Part shown: piece after piece, positions 26,358 to 35,502 of the stretch
Numbering within the stretch: the stretch's first letter is position 1
Layout of the letters: each line of letters starts with the position of its first letter
Assembly (NCBI RefSeq): GCF_025369935.1
Contig: NZ_CP104467.1
Location: forward strand, 4,843,001-4,907,000
Origin: Paenibacillus andongensis
GTDB lineage: Bacteria; Bacillota; Bacilli; Paenibacillales; NBRC-103111
Reading direction: 5' to 3'
DNA length: 64,000 nt
The notes under the pieces: generated by a model
Seen by the model: only the letters and a program-made list of their open reading frames with translations
Databases searched by the model: none
What the model was told of the DNA's origin: nothing
Made by a program: the position numbers and the translations under genes

Positions 26358-27191
26358 TTAAGCTGCGTTCTGGTAGTACAACTTTTCGAAGCGTAACGGA
26401 GACATGTAGCCAATCGTGCTGTTAGATCGTTTCCGGTTGTAAAAGATTTCGAGGTATCGGAACAACTTCTCCTGCGCTTCTTGCTTCGTCTTAAATTTGG
26501 GTTTGCTGTAGATACACTCACGTTTTAAGATGCTGTGAAAAGCCTCAATACAAGCATTGTCATAACAGTTGCCCTTACGACTCATGCTTGGCTTCATACC
26601 GTAGCTTGCTAACTGCTCACGGTACTCCTTTGAGGCATACTGGGAGCCGCGATCAGAATGATGGATAAGACCTTTGCCTGGCTTCTTAGAGGCGTATGCC
26701 TGATTTAGCGCATCCATTACCAAGTCAGTCGTCATTCGATCGCTAAGTTTCCATCCAACGATTTGTTTCGTGTGCAGATCCATGATACTAGCCAGATAGA
26801 GCCTCCCTTGACGGCAAGGAATGTAGGTTATGTCAGCTACCCACTTTTCATTTGGTTTCGTTGCTTTAAAGTCTTGCTCAAGGATATTGGGAGCAATGGG
26901 CTGATCGTGATTAGAATCTGTCGTAGTGACCCTGAACTTCCGCGCCATACACGAACGTAATCCATGTTCGCGCATAATAAGACCCACCGTACGTTCCGCT
27001 ACGGTCCAGCCTTCTTTCACAAGTTCTTTGAATATCCTCGGGCTGCCATAAGTTTCATCCGAATCATGAAAATGCCACTTAATGCGTTTAGTTAGTTCCT
27101 CTTTGCGCTTGTTACGCTCGGACACAACAACAGTTTTCCATTTGTAATAGCCGCTCCTAGACACTTGTAGCACGTCACACATCTTCTCCAA
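26358..27191 (-). CDS. IS3-family transposase OrfB (DDE integrase)
   Basis: 277 residues as an independent frame from a TTG at 27191; it is normally made as an OrfAB fusion by -1 frameshifting. N-terminal HTH_21 region (LQVSRSGYYKWK, YGSPRIFKEL), then the rve integrase core with catalytic Asp in NEKWVADITYIP, Asp in LIHHSDRGSQYAS and Glu in CYDNACIEAFHS: a complete DDE triad. The frame is open upstream through FQFIEDHRSEFRLEK to the frameshift site, as expected for a fusion. Confidence 0.9.
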   Translation of the reverse strand: MEKMCDVLQVSRSGYYKWKTVVVSERNKRKEELTKRIKWHFHDSDETYGSPRIFKELVKEGWTVAERTVGLIMREHGLRSCMARKFRVTTTDSNHDQPIAPNILEQDFKATKPNEKWVADITYIPCRQGRLYLASIMDLHTKQIVGWKLSDRMTTDLVMDALNQAYASKKPGKGLIHHSDRGSQYASKEYREQLASYGMKPSMSRKGNCYDNACIEAFHSILKRECIYSKPKFKTKQEAQEKLFRYLEIFYNRKRSNSTIGYMSPLRFEKLYYQNAA

Positions 27192-27229
27192 TCGAAACTC
27201 GGAGCGATGATCCTCGATGAATTGGAACC

Positions 27230-27553
27230 TTAGTTCTTTTCTTTGCTGAAGATGTGCAGCGCCTTTTTTAAAATAGCGAGTTCCTCTTGGAGATCTTGAT
27301 TTTGGCGTTCTTTCTCCTGATACTCCAGATCTTTTTCACGTAACTGTTGCTCAAGCTGGCGCACTCTTTCCGGAGTAATTACTGACTCCGTCTGAAATTC
27401 GTCACGGTATGTAGCTTTCCAGTTGTGCAGAACACCCGCAGATATCCCGAGCTCTTCGGACATCTGCGGCATTGATTTACCTTGCTCTAAGATGTACTTC
27501 ACTGTCTGCTTCTTAAATTCTTCACTATAACGATTTCGTTCCATCCCGGACAC
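27230..27553 (-). CDS. IS3-family OrfA
   Basis: 107 residues: N-terminal helix-turn-helix (RYSEEFKKQTVKYILEQG, MPQMSEELGISAGVLHNW), then a leucine-zipper-like coiled coil (QLEQQLREKDLEYQEKE), ending HIFSKEKN. It binds the IS ends. The last codons contain a slippery run (AAAGAAAAG at about 27235-27245), the site where -1 frameshifting would join it to OrfB. Confidence 0.9.
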   Translation of the reverse strand: MSGMERNRYSEEFKKQTVKYILEQGKSMPQMSEELGISAGVLHNWKATYRDEFQTESVITPERVRQLEQQLREKDLEYQEKERQNQDLQEELAILKKALHIFSKEKN

Positions 27554-27889
27554 CTCTTCCTCTTATTGATATTATCTTAGTTTCACTTAAGAGATGTCCA
27601 CTTTTAATTCTAGGTGCAAAACTACATCTCATTTGCTCGAAAAGCGCCAATAGCGACTAAAACGTTCGATTTAGATGTATCTTTTGCAGGTTATCCCTTA
27701 TAACTCTACTTTTTGAATGTTTATCATGTATGAAATGCAGGTTGTTCATACGCTGACAGAAGGTAGTTGCTTGCGGAGACTATGGCATCCCCTATTTGTT
27801 TTTTCCTTTTTGCTTCCCGACTAAATTCTTATAGTTTAAATAAGGGTTAAGTTTTACCTTAAACCAAAACCCAAAACATATAAATTATA

Positions 27890-27926
27890 AAATAAAAAAG
27901 AACTCGCAAGATTGCGAAGTTCTTTT
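27890..27926 (-). terminator. terminator of the isomerase/dehydrogenase operon
   Basis: Minus strand AAAAGAACTTCGCAA / TTGCGAGTTCTTTT hairpin (one bulge) followed by TTTATTTTATAATT. Confidence 0.75.
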
Positions 27927-27935
27927 GATTCTGGT

Positions 27936-28052
27936 GATTTTCTGATGTTTTTCAATGATTTCCGATATTTTCCGATGTTCTGTCGATGTTCTATCGATGT
28001 TCTATCGATGTTTTTCGATGTTTTATCGATTTCTATTTATCGATTTCAATCG
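27936..28052. repeat. 11-bp periodic ATCGATGTT repeat
   Basis: About eight to ten imperfect units of GATGTTCTATC, cleanest at 27974-28030 (GATGTTCTGTC, GATGTTCTATC twice, GATGTTTTTC, GATGTTTTATC). It lies between the stop of the gene at 28100 and its terminator, so it is transcribed as 3' untranslated RNA. Confidence 0.65.
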
Positions 28053-28099
28053 ACGGTTCACCAATAATCCCCTGATGATACCGATGCTGTCCCGACGAT

Positions 28100-28969
28100 C
28101 TATTGATATTTCCTAATAAACGCAATCGCATTCGCAATGTCGACCTCAGGCTTTTCCCCAACTTCGCGCTCAATGGTTAAATAGCCCGTGTAACCAATGT
28201 CACGAAGCGCCTGAAAATAGCGACCAAAATCGACATGACCTTCGCCGAGAGCGAGCTCTCGATAGTAGGGGCCTGATGTCGCTGCCTCGGCGATAAGCTC
28301 GTGACTCATCGGCTGATACCCCAGTGAACCATACACTTCACGCGGGTCTGCCTGACGCAGTCGGATACCGTCCTTCACATGTGTGTGGACAATGTAGTCT
28401 TTCAGCGTAATAACACCTTGAACAGGATCATCGCCAGTCACCATCACCATATTCGCCGGATCAAAGTTAACAGAGACGCCATTGGTAGACAATGTGTCTA
28501 GAAAGCTTTTCAAGTGAGCAGCTGTTTCTGGTCCGGTTTCCACAGCAAAGTAAGCGCCTAAGCTGCTAGCATATACGCCTAATTCCTCACACGCATGCAG
28601 CATCGTCTCATAGATTGGGCCATTGGCTTGTTCAGGTACGACACCGATGTGAGTGGTTACGACTTTGGTTCCCAGTTCAACCGCAAGGTCGAGAATACGT
28701 TTTGATTTTTCAATTTTGTCGGCATTCACGGACTGATCTTGGAAGCCATGACCGCCTAAATCCCCACACAGAGCAGAGATGCTAAGCCCCAATGACTCGA
28801 TGTAAGCTTTCAATTCCTTACGCGCTTGAGGTGATAAGTTCGCTGGGTCCATCTCACCTGAAACTGCATATATTTGTACCCCGTCTGCACCGAGTTCTTT
28901 GGCTTTCTTCAAACCGTCGCGCAAACCAAGACGCAGACTGTCAACCATAATGCCAATCGGATTCCCCAT
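28100..28969 (-). CDS. sugar phosphate isomerase/epimerase (TIM-barrel, AP-endonuclease-2 fold)
   Basis: 289 residues. Features of the xylose-isomerase-like barrel: DGVQIYAVSGE, VVTTHIGVVPE, YFAVETGPE (metal-binding Glu), VSVNFDPANMV (Asp), IVHTHVKDG (His/Asp), and GYTGYLTIEREVG. Probably isomerises or epimerises a ketose or keto-inositol. Last of a three-gene operon with a second, different isomerase and a Gfo/Idh/MocA dehydrogenase, a combination known from inositol and unusual-sugar catabolism; the substrate is not evident. Confidence 0.85.
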   Translation of the reverse strand: MGNPIGIMVDSLRLGLRDGLKKAKELGADGVQIYAVSGEMDPANLSPQARKELKAYIESLGLSISALCGDLGGHGFQDQSVNADKIEKSKRILDLAVELGTKVVTTHIGVVPEQANGPIYETMLHACEELGVYASSLGAYFAVETGPETAAHLKSFLDTLSTNGVSVNFDPANMVMVTGDDPVQGVITLKDYIVHTHVKDGIRLRQADPREVYGSLGYQPMSHELIAEAATSGPYYRELALGEGHVDFGRYFQALRDIGYTGYLTIEREVGEKPEVDIANAIAFIRKYQ

Positions 28970-29009
28970 ATTTCATCAACACACCTTTCGCATTGCTGAA
29001 TTCTATTGC

Positions 29010-29870
29010 CTATCCAACATCATCCCATAGCCTTCTAATGTTTTGCAACCCAATCATCGTGCCCATTTTGCATTCCTCCATGCCTTCGAATTCCAAGGAA
29101 ATGAATCCGTCATAGCCGGAGCTTTTAATAACGCGTAATACTTCTTTCATATCAATATCACCATGACCCACAATAGCGCCGCGCAAATGATTGCCTTGTA
29201 AGGTTTGAAACCAACCATTGCCTGGATTTTGATACGAAGGACGAAGGTAAAAATCTTTCACATGGACCATCGAAGCGAAGGGTAGATTATTTTTCACTGC
29301 AGCAACAGAATCTTCATCTACACACATGAAATTGCCAACATCTAGCGTTGTGCGGAAATTAGGACGGTCTACAGCTTGAATTAACGTTTGAACGCGGTCA
29401 CTATGCTGCACAAAGTATCCGTGATTCTCAACGCTCGTTATGATGCCATACTGCGAAGCATAGTCAGCAATTTGCCGACAGGCCTCCGCCATGCGCTCAA
29501 GTTCTTTGTTAAAGTTCGCAATAGAACGATCCTCACTTGATGCGACATCATGACGCATTCTCTTTACACCAAGCCTAGCAGCGAGATCGACTTCCCCTTT
29601 GACCCGTTTAATTTCCTGTTCATAGGCCTCTTGAGAATCCGTTAGAAAGTTTGCTCCAATCGCATAATTAGATATTTCGATGCCGCGTGACTGCGCCTTA
29701 AGTCTTATCTCATCTGCAAGTTCCAGATTCCCGGGTAAATCAAAGCCAAGGGGCACTATCTCAACATGTTCGCCACCCTGGTCAGCAATCCAGTCAATAG
29801 CACCAAAAATGTCCATTTCTCCAGACTTCAGAGCTTGAAATAAACTATACGTACTAACCCCAAGTTTCAT
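29010..29870 (-). CDS. sugar phosphate isomerase/epimerase (TIM-barrel)
   Basis: 286 residues, same fold as the next gene but clearly diverged. MKLGVSTYSLFQALKSGEM at the start; metal ligands in IITSVENHGYF, RTTLDVGNF, MVHVKDF and HGDIDM (His-Gly-Asp-Ile-Asp), ending FISLEFEGMEE. Middle gene of the operon; 30 bp after the dehydrogenase stop. A paired role with that dehydrogenase on one sugar is inferred. Confidence 0.85.
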   Translation of the reverse strand: MKLGVSTYSLFQALKSGEMDIFGAIDWIADQGGEHVEIVPLGFDLPGNLELADEIRLKAQSRGIEISNYAIGANFLTDSQEAYEQEIKRVKGEVDLAARLGVKRMRHDVASSEDRSIANFNKELERMAEACRQIADYASQYGIITSVENHGYFVQHSDRVQTLIQAVDRPNFRTTLDVGNFMCVDEDSVAAVKNNLPFASMVHVKDFYLRPSYQNPGNGWFQTLQGNHLRGAIVGHGDIDMKEVLRVIKSSGYDGFISLEFEGMEECKMGTMIGLQNIRRLWDDVG

Positions 29871-29900
29871 ATCCGTTCCTCCATATCTGATCCTAGATAG

Positions 29901-30965
29901 TTATAATCTGATTTCCTGACCCTTGGCAGCTGATTCATAAATACCGCAAAGAATTTTCATCATTGTAAGTCCATCTTCTACAGGACTAATCGGTGAATTC
30001 CCAGTTCGACAACAGCTTAAGAAATGACTGATCTCCTGACTAAAAGCTTCTGTTATGTTGATAGATTTGCTATCTGTCTGTGGCGATACATTCAAAATGG
30101 TATCCAGCATTTCCGTAACGAGTACAAGTTCAGGCTCCAATTCCACGCCGCCTTTATCTCCGTACAACTTGACAGCGATTTCATCCTTTTTGGCATGCAG
30201 GGTAAAGCTAACATCAACCATTAGGGAAGCTCCATTTTCAAAGCGAATTAAGGCATTGGCCATATCTTCGACGGTATTCAAATCAACATTATAATCAGCG
30301 GCTTTGTAAAAGGAAAGATTGCGTACGTTCGCCCGATTCCCAAGCTTATTATAGGTATGGCCACTGACCGATACAGGCTTCGGTCTCCCCATTAAGTACC
30401 AGCATAAGTCAATCACATGTACACCGATATCGATTAAAGGTCCACCGCCAGATCGTTCCGTGTCAGCAAACCAGCCCCCTGGATTACCTAAACGACGAAG
30501 ACACGAAGCTTTGGCATAGTACAATTCTCCCAAATCGCCGTTATCGATAAAGCGCTTAACGAGTTGAGCATTGGTATCATATCTTCGTACAAAACCTACC
30601 TGCAGAATTTTCCCCGTTTCACGAACGGCTTCTTGAATGCGCTCAGCCTCTTCCACGGTTTTGCAAAGTGGTTTTTCTACAAGAACATGCTTGCCGGCAC
30701 GCAAAGCTGCAATGCTTATCTCAGCATGTGTATTATTCCAAGTACAAATACTTACAGCATCGACCTCTGGATTGGCCAGAAGCTCCCGATAATCGGTGTA
30801 AATAAGCTCAACATTATACTTTGCGGCTTTATCCTCAGCTCTTTGACGATTCAAGTCACATACGGCTACCAATTCTGCGTCTGCTTGCTTCACATAGGAC
30901 TCAAAGTGCATATCGGATATGGAACCTGCACCGATTACACCAATTTTCAATTTGTTTATGCTCAT
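29901..30965 (-). CDS. Gfo/Idh/MocA family NAD(P)-dependent dehydrogenase
   Basis: About 354 residues. N-terminal Rossmann fold KIGVIGAGSISDMHF; EKPLCKTVEEAE holds the family's EKP motif; the active-site region is GGGPLIDIGVHVIDLCWYLMG with Asp and His of the DxGxHxxD motif. Oxidises a sugar or inositol hydroxyl. Start set to ATG 30965: GAAGGAGG is 12 nt before it, while the longer frame to 30992 would itself encode that site. First gene of the operon. Confidence 0.9.
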   Translation of the reverse strand: MSINKLKIGVIGAGSISDMHFESYVKQADAELVAVCDLNRQRAEDKAAKYNVELIYTDYRELLANPEVDAVSICTWNNTHAEISIAALRAGKHVLVEKPLCKTVEEAERIQEAVRETGKILQVGFVRRYDTNAQLVKRFIDNGDLGELYYAKASCLRRLGNPGGWFADTERSGGGPLIDIGVHVIDLCWYLMGRPKPVSVSGHTYNKLGNRANVRNLSFYKAADYNVDLNTVEDMANALIRFENGASLMVDVSFTLHAKKDEIAVKLYGDKGGVELEPELVLVTEMLDTILNVSPQTDSKSINITEAFSQEISHFLSCCRTGNSPISPVEDGLTMMKILCGIYESAAKGQEIRL

Positions 30966-31143
30966 TGCTAATACTTGCCTCCTTCGTGTCATATGTAATC
31001 AGGATAGCATGATTATTGCTGAGGTAGAATGCATAGGATGAGCATATCCATGGATTATATGATCAAAAAAAGGCTTTCATTTTCCAGATGACCTATACTA
31101 TTAACATAACAAGCAATACCTCCTGCCAGGCAATGAAAAAACA

Positions 31144-31189
31144 AAAAAGGCAATAGAATACGTAAAAAAACGTATTCTATCGCCTTTTT
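31144..31189. terminator. bidirectional terminator after the oxidoreductase gene
   Basis: A 14-bp near-perfect stem GGC.ATAGAATACGT / ACGTATTCTAT.GCC with A-rich loop, flanked by AAAAA and TTTTT, 6 bp past the stop at 31195. Confidence 0.85.
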
Positions 31190-31194
31190 CCATG

Positions 31195-32163
31195 TTAAGG
31201 AATTAATAAGATTTTCCCTGTGCTTCTCCTGCTCTCTAAGAGTCTGTGGGCTTCCGCCCCCTCCTTCAAAGGAAAGCATGTAAAGCTCTCTATTTGAATA
31301 ATCCCTCGCCGCAGCGCATCAAATAGTTCGTTTGAACGATCAATTCGATTCTGCAAGGTAGTCACATGGTTCCATAAGTCGCCCCCCGTCAGCGTCTTTG
31401 AGGTATCCATCAGCATTCTTGGGTCGATAGGAGGTGGATCTCCTCCAGCCATGCCATAGAAAATGACTGCCCCCTTCGTTTTCGCAGCAGCGAAACTTTC
31501 CAATAACGTAGACCCAACTGAATCGTAAACGGCATCTACGCCTTGATGGTCGACGGACCAATGTTTGACGGCATTTACCCAATCGCTGACATAACTTAGA
31601 ACATCATCGGCACCGGCCTTTAAGGCAATTTCCCTTTTAGCTTCTGAAGAGGTCAAACCGAGGACTCGTGCGCCTTTACTTTTGCATAGCTGCGTCAAAA
31701 TCTGCCCAACGCCCCCTGCTGCGGCATGTACGACGATTTCGTCCCCGGATTGTACGCGATAGCTGTCATTTACCAGGTAGTGCGCCGTCATTCCTTGAAG
31801 CAAAATACCCGCGGCGTGTTCGAACGTGATATCTACAGGCAAAGGTATAGCTCGATCTATAGGCACAGCAACCAATTCTGCATTGGCAAAAGGAACATCC
31901 ACGAAGGCAATTCGGTCTCCGACCTTGATCTGGTCCACATTTGAAGCTACTCGCTCAACAATACCGGCTCCCTCATACCCTAGAACGAAGGGTGGTTTCC
32001 CAGCCAAATGATAGTTGCCTCGTCTCCTATATATGTCGGCGAAATTCAAACCGATGGCTTCCGTTCTCACTAAGATATGGCCTAGTTCTAAGCTGGGCTC
32101 AGGAATATCCACATACTGTAGGACCTCTGGCCCACCAAATTGCTCAAAAATTAGTGCTTTCAT
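31195..32163 (-). CDS. NADPH:quinone oxidoreductase-like MDR protein
   Basis: 322 residues, zinc-free medium-chain reductase: N-terminal GroES-like domain (FGGPEVLQYVDIPEP, GLNFADIYRRRG), nucleotide-binding VHAAAGGVGQILTQL, and GAVIFYGMAGGDPPPIDP. No structural zinc Cys cluster. Reduces quinones or alpha,beta-unsaturated carbonyls, cytosolic. Monocistronic with its own terminator. Confidence 0.92.
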   Translation of the reverse strand: MKALIFEQFGGPEVLQYVDIPEPSLELGHILVRTEAIGLNFADIYRRRGNYHLAGKPPFVLGYEGAGIVERVASNVDQIKVGDRIAFVDVPFANAELVAVPIDRAIPLPVDITFEHAAGILLQGMTAHYLVNDSYRVQSGDEIVVHAAAGGVGQILTQLCKSKGARVLGLTSSEAKREIALKAGADDVLSYVSDWVNAVKHWSVDHQGVDAVYDSVGSTLLESFAAAKTKGAVIFYGMAGGDPPPIDPRMLMDTSKTLTGGDLWNHVTTLQNRIDRSNELFDALRRGIIQIESFTCFPLKEGAEAHRLLESRRSTGKILLIP

Positions 32164-32271
32164 TGACTACCTCCAACAAGCTAATCTTGCTTAAAAAATT
32201 GTATCATATTCCTCATGCTATACAAAAAAGATCAACATCATCAGCGCGCACACTGGACGTTGACCTCTCAT

Positions 32272-33912
32272 TTACTTTCTAACAACCACCTGTTTGGATA
32301 ACAAGTCAAATTGTGTTGGTTTGTTGATATAATAACCCTGTACTCCCCAACAATTCATTTCTTTTAACATCTTATATTGTTCATACGTCTCTATGCCTTC
32401 TGCGATTACTTGCAGGTTCAATGCATGGGCCATGGCTAAAATGGCTGAAATGAGAGAGACATTCATTTCCCAAATGAAAGATCTGTCAATTTTCAACTTA
32501 TCTATAGGCAGCAAGGTTAACATGCTTAACGAGGAATAACCGGTTCCAAAATCATCTAAGGCAACGGTAAAACCTTCAGCGCGCAACCTACGCAGCGTTT
32601 GTTGGACATCTTCCATCGAGTGCATCGTCGTGCTTTCTGTTATTTCTAACTCCATCACACGTGGGTCCACATGCTCTTCTTCCAATATATGAAGCATTTG
32701 ATCTACGAAAAGAGATTCATTTAATTGAATCCTTGAAATGTTGACCGAAATTTTAAATTGAGGACCGTATTCCGCGTTTAAATGATGCCAATCCTTACAA
32801 GCTTGCCTAATGACCCAGTATCCAATCGGAATAATCAATCCAGTATCCTCGGCGACTGGAATAAAATCATTGGGCTGGATCATTCCCATGTTCGCAGAAT
32901 TCCATCTTAACAACGCCTCCGCTCCGATGACTTCCTCACGAACCGGATTATAAATAAGCTGGTAATGCAAATGCAATTCTTCTTTCTCAATCGCATTTGA
33001 GAGAGCAAGCTCATGAATGAAATTCTCAACATGGTCGTATTTAGATGAAGCTTCGAAAATATGAAATCTTTTTCTACCCGCCCCTTTGGCCTTATACAAG
33101 GCAATATCTGCTTGTTTTAAAAGCGTTTGGATAGTTTCACTATTCACACTTTGAGCCACACCGATACTTACGCTTAACTTCATTGGATGATCGTTTACCG
33201 TAAATGGAGCCACGAAAAGTTGATTAATTTGGTCGGCAGTCTCCTCAGCTGATCCAGCTCCCCCCATGGCTACGACAACAAATTCATCTCCGCCCAATCG
33301 TACAAGTATATACTCCGTGCCAAATTTCTCAACAAGACGGTTAGCGACTTCCACGAGCACGGTATCACCTACAGCATGTCCGAAAATATCATTAATATTT
33401 TTGAAATAGTCCAGATCAAGTAAATAAATGATCGCAGGATTGTTCACATGCTCAAGCAGGAATCTTCGATTATATAGCTTGCTAAGATCGTCATGATAGG
33501 CATAATGATAAAGCAAATTTTCGTGTTGCTTACGCTCGGTAATATCACGAGTAACCGTGACGATGAACTCCATATCACCGTTTTCATTGAAAATAGGCGT
33601 AAGTACACTTTCTCCGCTTAACATACCATTGGGAAGCACAATGCCATCCTCATACTTGATGGTTCTTCGTTCATTAATCACTCTCGTATATTTCTTATGT
33701 AAGTAGTTCGCCATCTGGCTCGTGTTTGTATCAAAAAATGTTAGTCCGAAAGCATCCATTGTAATTCCACTAAATTTCGTAGCAGCGCGGTTTACATAAT
33801 AGTATTTGATATCCGATCCATCAACACTCATGATGTAAATCGAGTCTTCCATATTATCCATCATGCTTAGGAGTGTCTTCACATCAAGTAATCTATTCGC
33901 AGGATTTATCAT
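32272..33912 (-). CDS. PAS-GGDEF-EAL protein (c-di-GMP metabolism)
   Basis: 546 residues without membrane segments. PAS domain (about 10-130, YYYVNRAATKFSGI), GGDEF (about 135-290; intact RLGGDEFVVV) and EAL (about 300-540; GAEALLRW, ELEITES, LDDFGTGYSS, KIDRSFI, VIAEGIET all present). The inhibitory RxxD site before GGDEF is missing (Gly and Tyr at those places). Both catalytic motifs are kept, so it may make or, more likely, degrade c-di-GMP with GGDEF as GTP sensor. Single gene; could affect exopolysaccharide or motility. Confidence 0.93.
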   Translation of the reverse strand: MINPANRLLDVKTLLSMMDNMEDSIYIMSVDGSDIKYYYVNRAATKFSGITMDAFGLTFFDTNTSQMANYLHKKYTRVINERRTIKYEDGIVLPNGMLSGESVLTPIFNENGDMEFIVTVTRDITERKQHENLLYHYAYHDDLSKLYNRRFLLEHVNNPAIIYLLDLDYFKNINDIFGHAVGDTVLVEVANRLVEKFGTEYILVRLGGDEFVVVAMGGAGSAEETADQINQLFVAPFTVNDHPMKLSVSIGVAQSVNSETIQTLLKQADIALYKAKGAGRKRFHIFEASSKYDHVENFIHELALSNAIEKEELHLHYQLIYNPVREEVIGAEALLRWNSANMGMIQPNDFIPVAEDTGLIIPIGYWVIRQACKDWHHLNAEYGPQFKISVNISRIQLNESLFVDQMLHILEEEHVDPRVMELEITESTTMHSMEDVQQTLRRLRAEGFTVALDDFGTGYSSLSMLTLLPIDKLKIDRSFIWEMNVSLISAILAMAHALNLQVIAEGIETYEQYKMLKEMNCWGVQGYYINKPTQFDLLSKQVVVRK

Positions 33913-34026
33913 ATAAACGACCCCTCTATACTGACAACAACCTTATAAATTTCTATGTTGGCTGGAGATAACATTCGACAAATACATTCATTTTCCTTCC
34001 ATCCTTTCTATTAAAAGCATGCTAAG

Positions 34027-34051
34027 TTAATCTTAATCTTAATCTTAATCT
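34027..34051. repeat. TTAATC hexamer repeat overlapping a stop codon
   Basis: Four TTAATC units. On the coding (minus) strand this gives GAT TAA repeated, so the ABC ATPase gene ends in several in-frame stops in a row. Confidence 0.8.
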
Positions 34052-34797
34052 GCTTTCCGATTCACTTTTCTCAAAAATTGCAAGGTCCGCTCATTCGTTG
34101 AAGCATCAAAAATGTCGGCTGGTGTTCCTCTCTCAACAATCGCACCTTGATCCATAAAGACAACTTGGTCCGCTACTTCTTTGGCAAAGCCCATCTCATG
34201 TGTCACAATGACCATCGTCATGCCTTCGAAAGCTAGATCCTTCATCACCTTTAGCACTTCGCCTACCAATTCCGGGTCAAGCGCTGACGTTGGTTCATCG
34301 AATAAAAGCACCTCAGGATTCATCGCCATTGCCCTAGCAATTCCAACGCGTTGTTGTTGTCCACCAGACAGTTGATGAGGATAATGATCGGCACGATCAC
34401 GAAGTCCAACCTTGTCTAAAATGGATAACGCCTTATCCTTAGCGGTTTTCGAGGATTGTTTAAGGACAATAACAGGGCCTTCCATAATATTTTGCAAGAC
34501 AGTTAAATGAGGAAATAAGTTGTAGTTCTGGAATACCATACCCGTGTGTTTACGGATGGAACGGATGTCCGTCTTGCTCAATTTGACTTCACTTGAAAAT
34601 GTCATCATCGCTTTGGCTATCGAGAGGGTCCCCTGATCTGGAAAGTCTAATAATTTCAGACATCTTAGTAGGGTCGTTTTGCCGGAACCGGAAGGTCCGA
34701 TTACTACGGTCGTGCTCCCTTTTTTAACATCCAAATCAATATCGTTCAAGACGTGGAGGTCATGAAAATGTTTGTGTATACCTTCCATTCGAATCAT
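34045..34797 (-). CDS. polar amino-acid ABC transporter ATPase
   Basis: 250 residues, GlnQ/TcyC type. Walker [12 protein letters not shown]-loop in [18 protein letters not shown], signature [15 protein letters not shown], Walker [13 protein letters not shown] and H-loop VTHEMGF are all intact. ATG preceded by AGGGGGG. Last gene of a three-gene importer operon (binding protein, permease, ATPase). Confidence 0.95.
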   Translation of the reverse strand: MIRMEGIHKHFHDLHVLNDIDLDVKKGSTTVVIGPSGSGKTTLLRCLKLLDFPDQGTLSIAKAMMTFSSEVKLSKTDIRSIRKHTGMVFQNYNLFPHLTVLQNIMEGPVIVLKQSSKTAKDKALSILDKVGLRDRADHYPHQLSGGQQQRVGIARAMAMNPEVLLFDEPTSALDPELVGEVLKVMKDLAFEGMTMVIVTHEMGFAKEVADQVVFMDQGAIVERGTPADIFDASTNERTLQFLRKVNRKAD

Positions 34798-34809
34798 GCT
34801 GGCCCCCCT

Positions 34810-35490
34810 TTACTTAGCAATGTTACGTTCATAGTGGATCTCAAGCTTGGATTGAAAATAGGAAAGAACAGTACTGAAAACTAAATAAACGAAGGCCACC
34901 TCGATATAAAGCCATAATGGCTCATAAGTAACCGCCGCAATCTGCTGCCCTTTTTGAAACATTTCCGTAACCGTAATTGTCGCGGCCAAAGATGTATCTT
35001 TAATTAAACTAATGAAGGAATTTCCTAATGGAGGAATAGAGACTCGTACAGCCTGGGGTAAAATGATCCGCCTCATCGCCTGCCATTTCGTCATATTGAT
35101 CGAATAAGCGGCCTCACTTTGGCCTTTGGGAATCGATAATATCGCGGCACGAATGATTTCGGAGCTATACGCTCCTTTATTTAACGTAAACCCGATAATG
35201 GCTGTCGGAAAAGGATCCAGCGTTATACCCAAACTCGGAAAACCATAAAAAAGAATAAACAACTGGACAAGTAATGGCGTCCCGCGGAAAACCCAAACAT
35301 AGAATCTCGCTATCGCCCGAAGGATGGCAAAGTCTGATAATCGAGAAAGCGCCGTGATAAAAGCTAAGCTAAGTCCCAAAGTAAATGTGATTAAAGTAAG
35401 CGGAACTGTGTACGCAAGTCCCGCCTTTATAATAGGAAAGAAGGAATCGGACAGGATCCCTATAATTCGCTCAATACGATCATTTGTCAT
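34810..35490 (-). CDS. polar amino-acid ABC transporter permease
   Basis: 226 residues, His/Glu/Gln/Arg-type permease (HisM family) with about five membrane helices; N-terminal GLAYTVPLTLITFTLGLSLAF and the EAA loop SEAAYSINMTKWQAMRRIILPQA (key part EAAYS...Q...ILPQA). Acts as a homodimer in the membrane with the ATPase 12 bp downstream. Confidence 0.94.
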   Translation of the reverse strand: MTNDRIERIIGILSDSFFPIIKAGLAYTVPLTLITFTLGLSLAFITALSRLSDFAILRAIARFYVWVFRGTPLLVQLFILFYGFPSLGITLDPFPTAIIGFTLNKGAYSSEIIRAAILSIPKGQSEAAYSINMTKWQAMRRIILPQAVRVSIPPLGNSFISLIKDTSLAATITVTEMFQKGQQIAAVTYEPLWLYIEVAFVYLVFSTVLSYFQSKLEIHYERNIAK

Positions 35491-35502
35491 TAGGCTGTGT
35501 CC

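Larger units (their letters stand above)
26332..27612 (-). mobile_element. IS3-family insertion sequence
   Basis: About 1.28 kb with orfA and orfB in the classic overlapping frames and matching ends. Left end AAAGTGGACACTTCTTTAG; right end, read inwards, AAAGTGGACATCTCTTAAG. Exact tips and target duplication are uncertain: the outer 6-7 bases of the two ends match poorly. The reading frames look intact, so the element may be active. Confidence 0.85.
27613..28099. other. gene-free region with periodic repeat and terminator
   Basis: No gene seen. 27613-27890 is AT-rich without structure I can name. Then come a terminator (27890-27926) and an 11-bp periodic repeat (27936-28052), both downstream of the minus-strand isomerase gene. 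Confidence 0.55.

Noticed and set aside
27936..28052. possible CRISPR or iteron origin
   Set aside because: 11-bp units without spacers, no replication gene nearby.
31055..31279. 74-residue frame downstream of the oxidoreductase
   Set aside because: Overlaps a strong terminator and the 3' end of the gene at 31195 in another frame.
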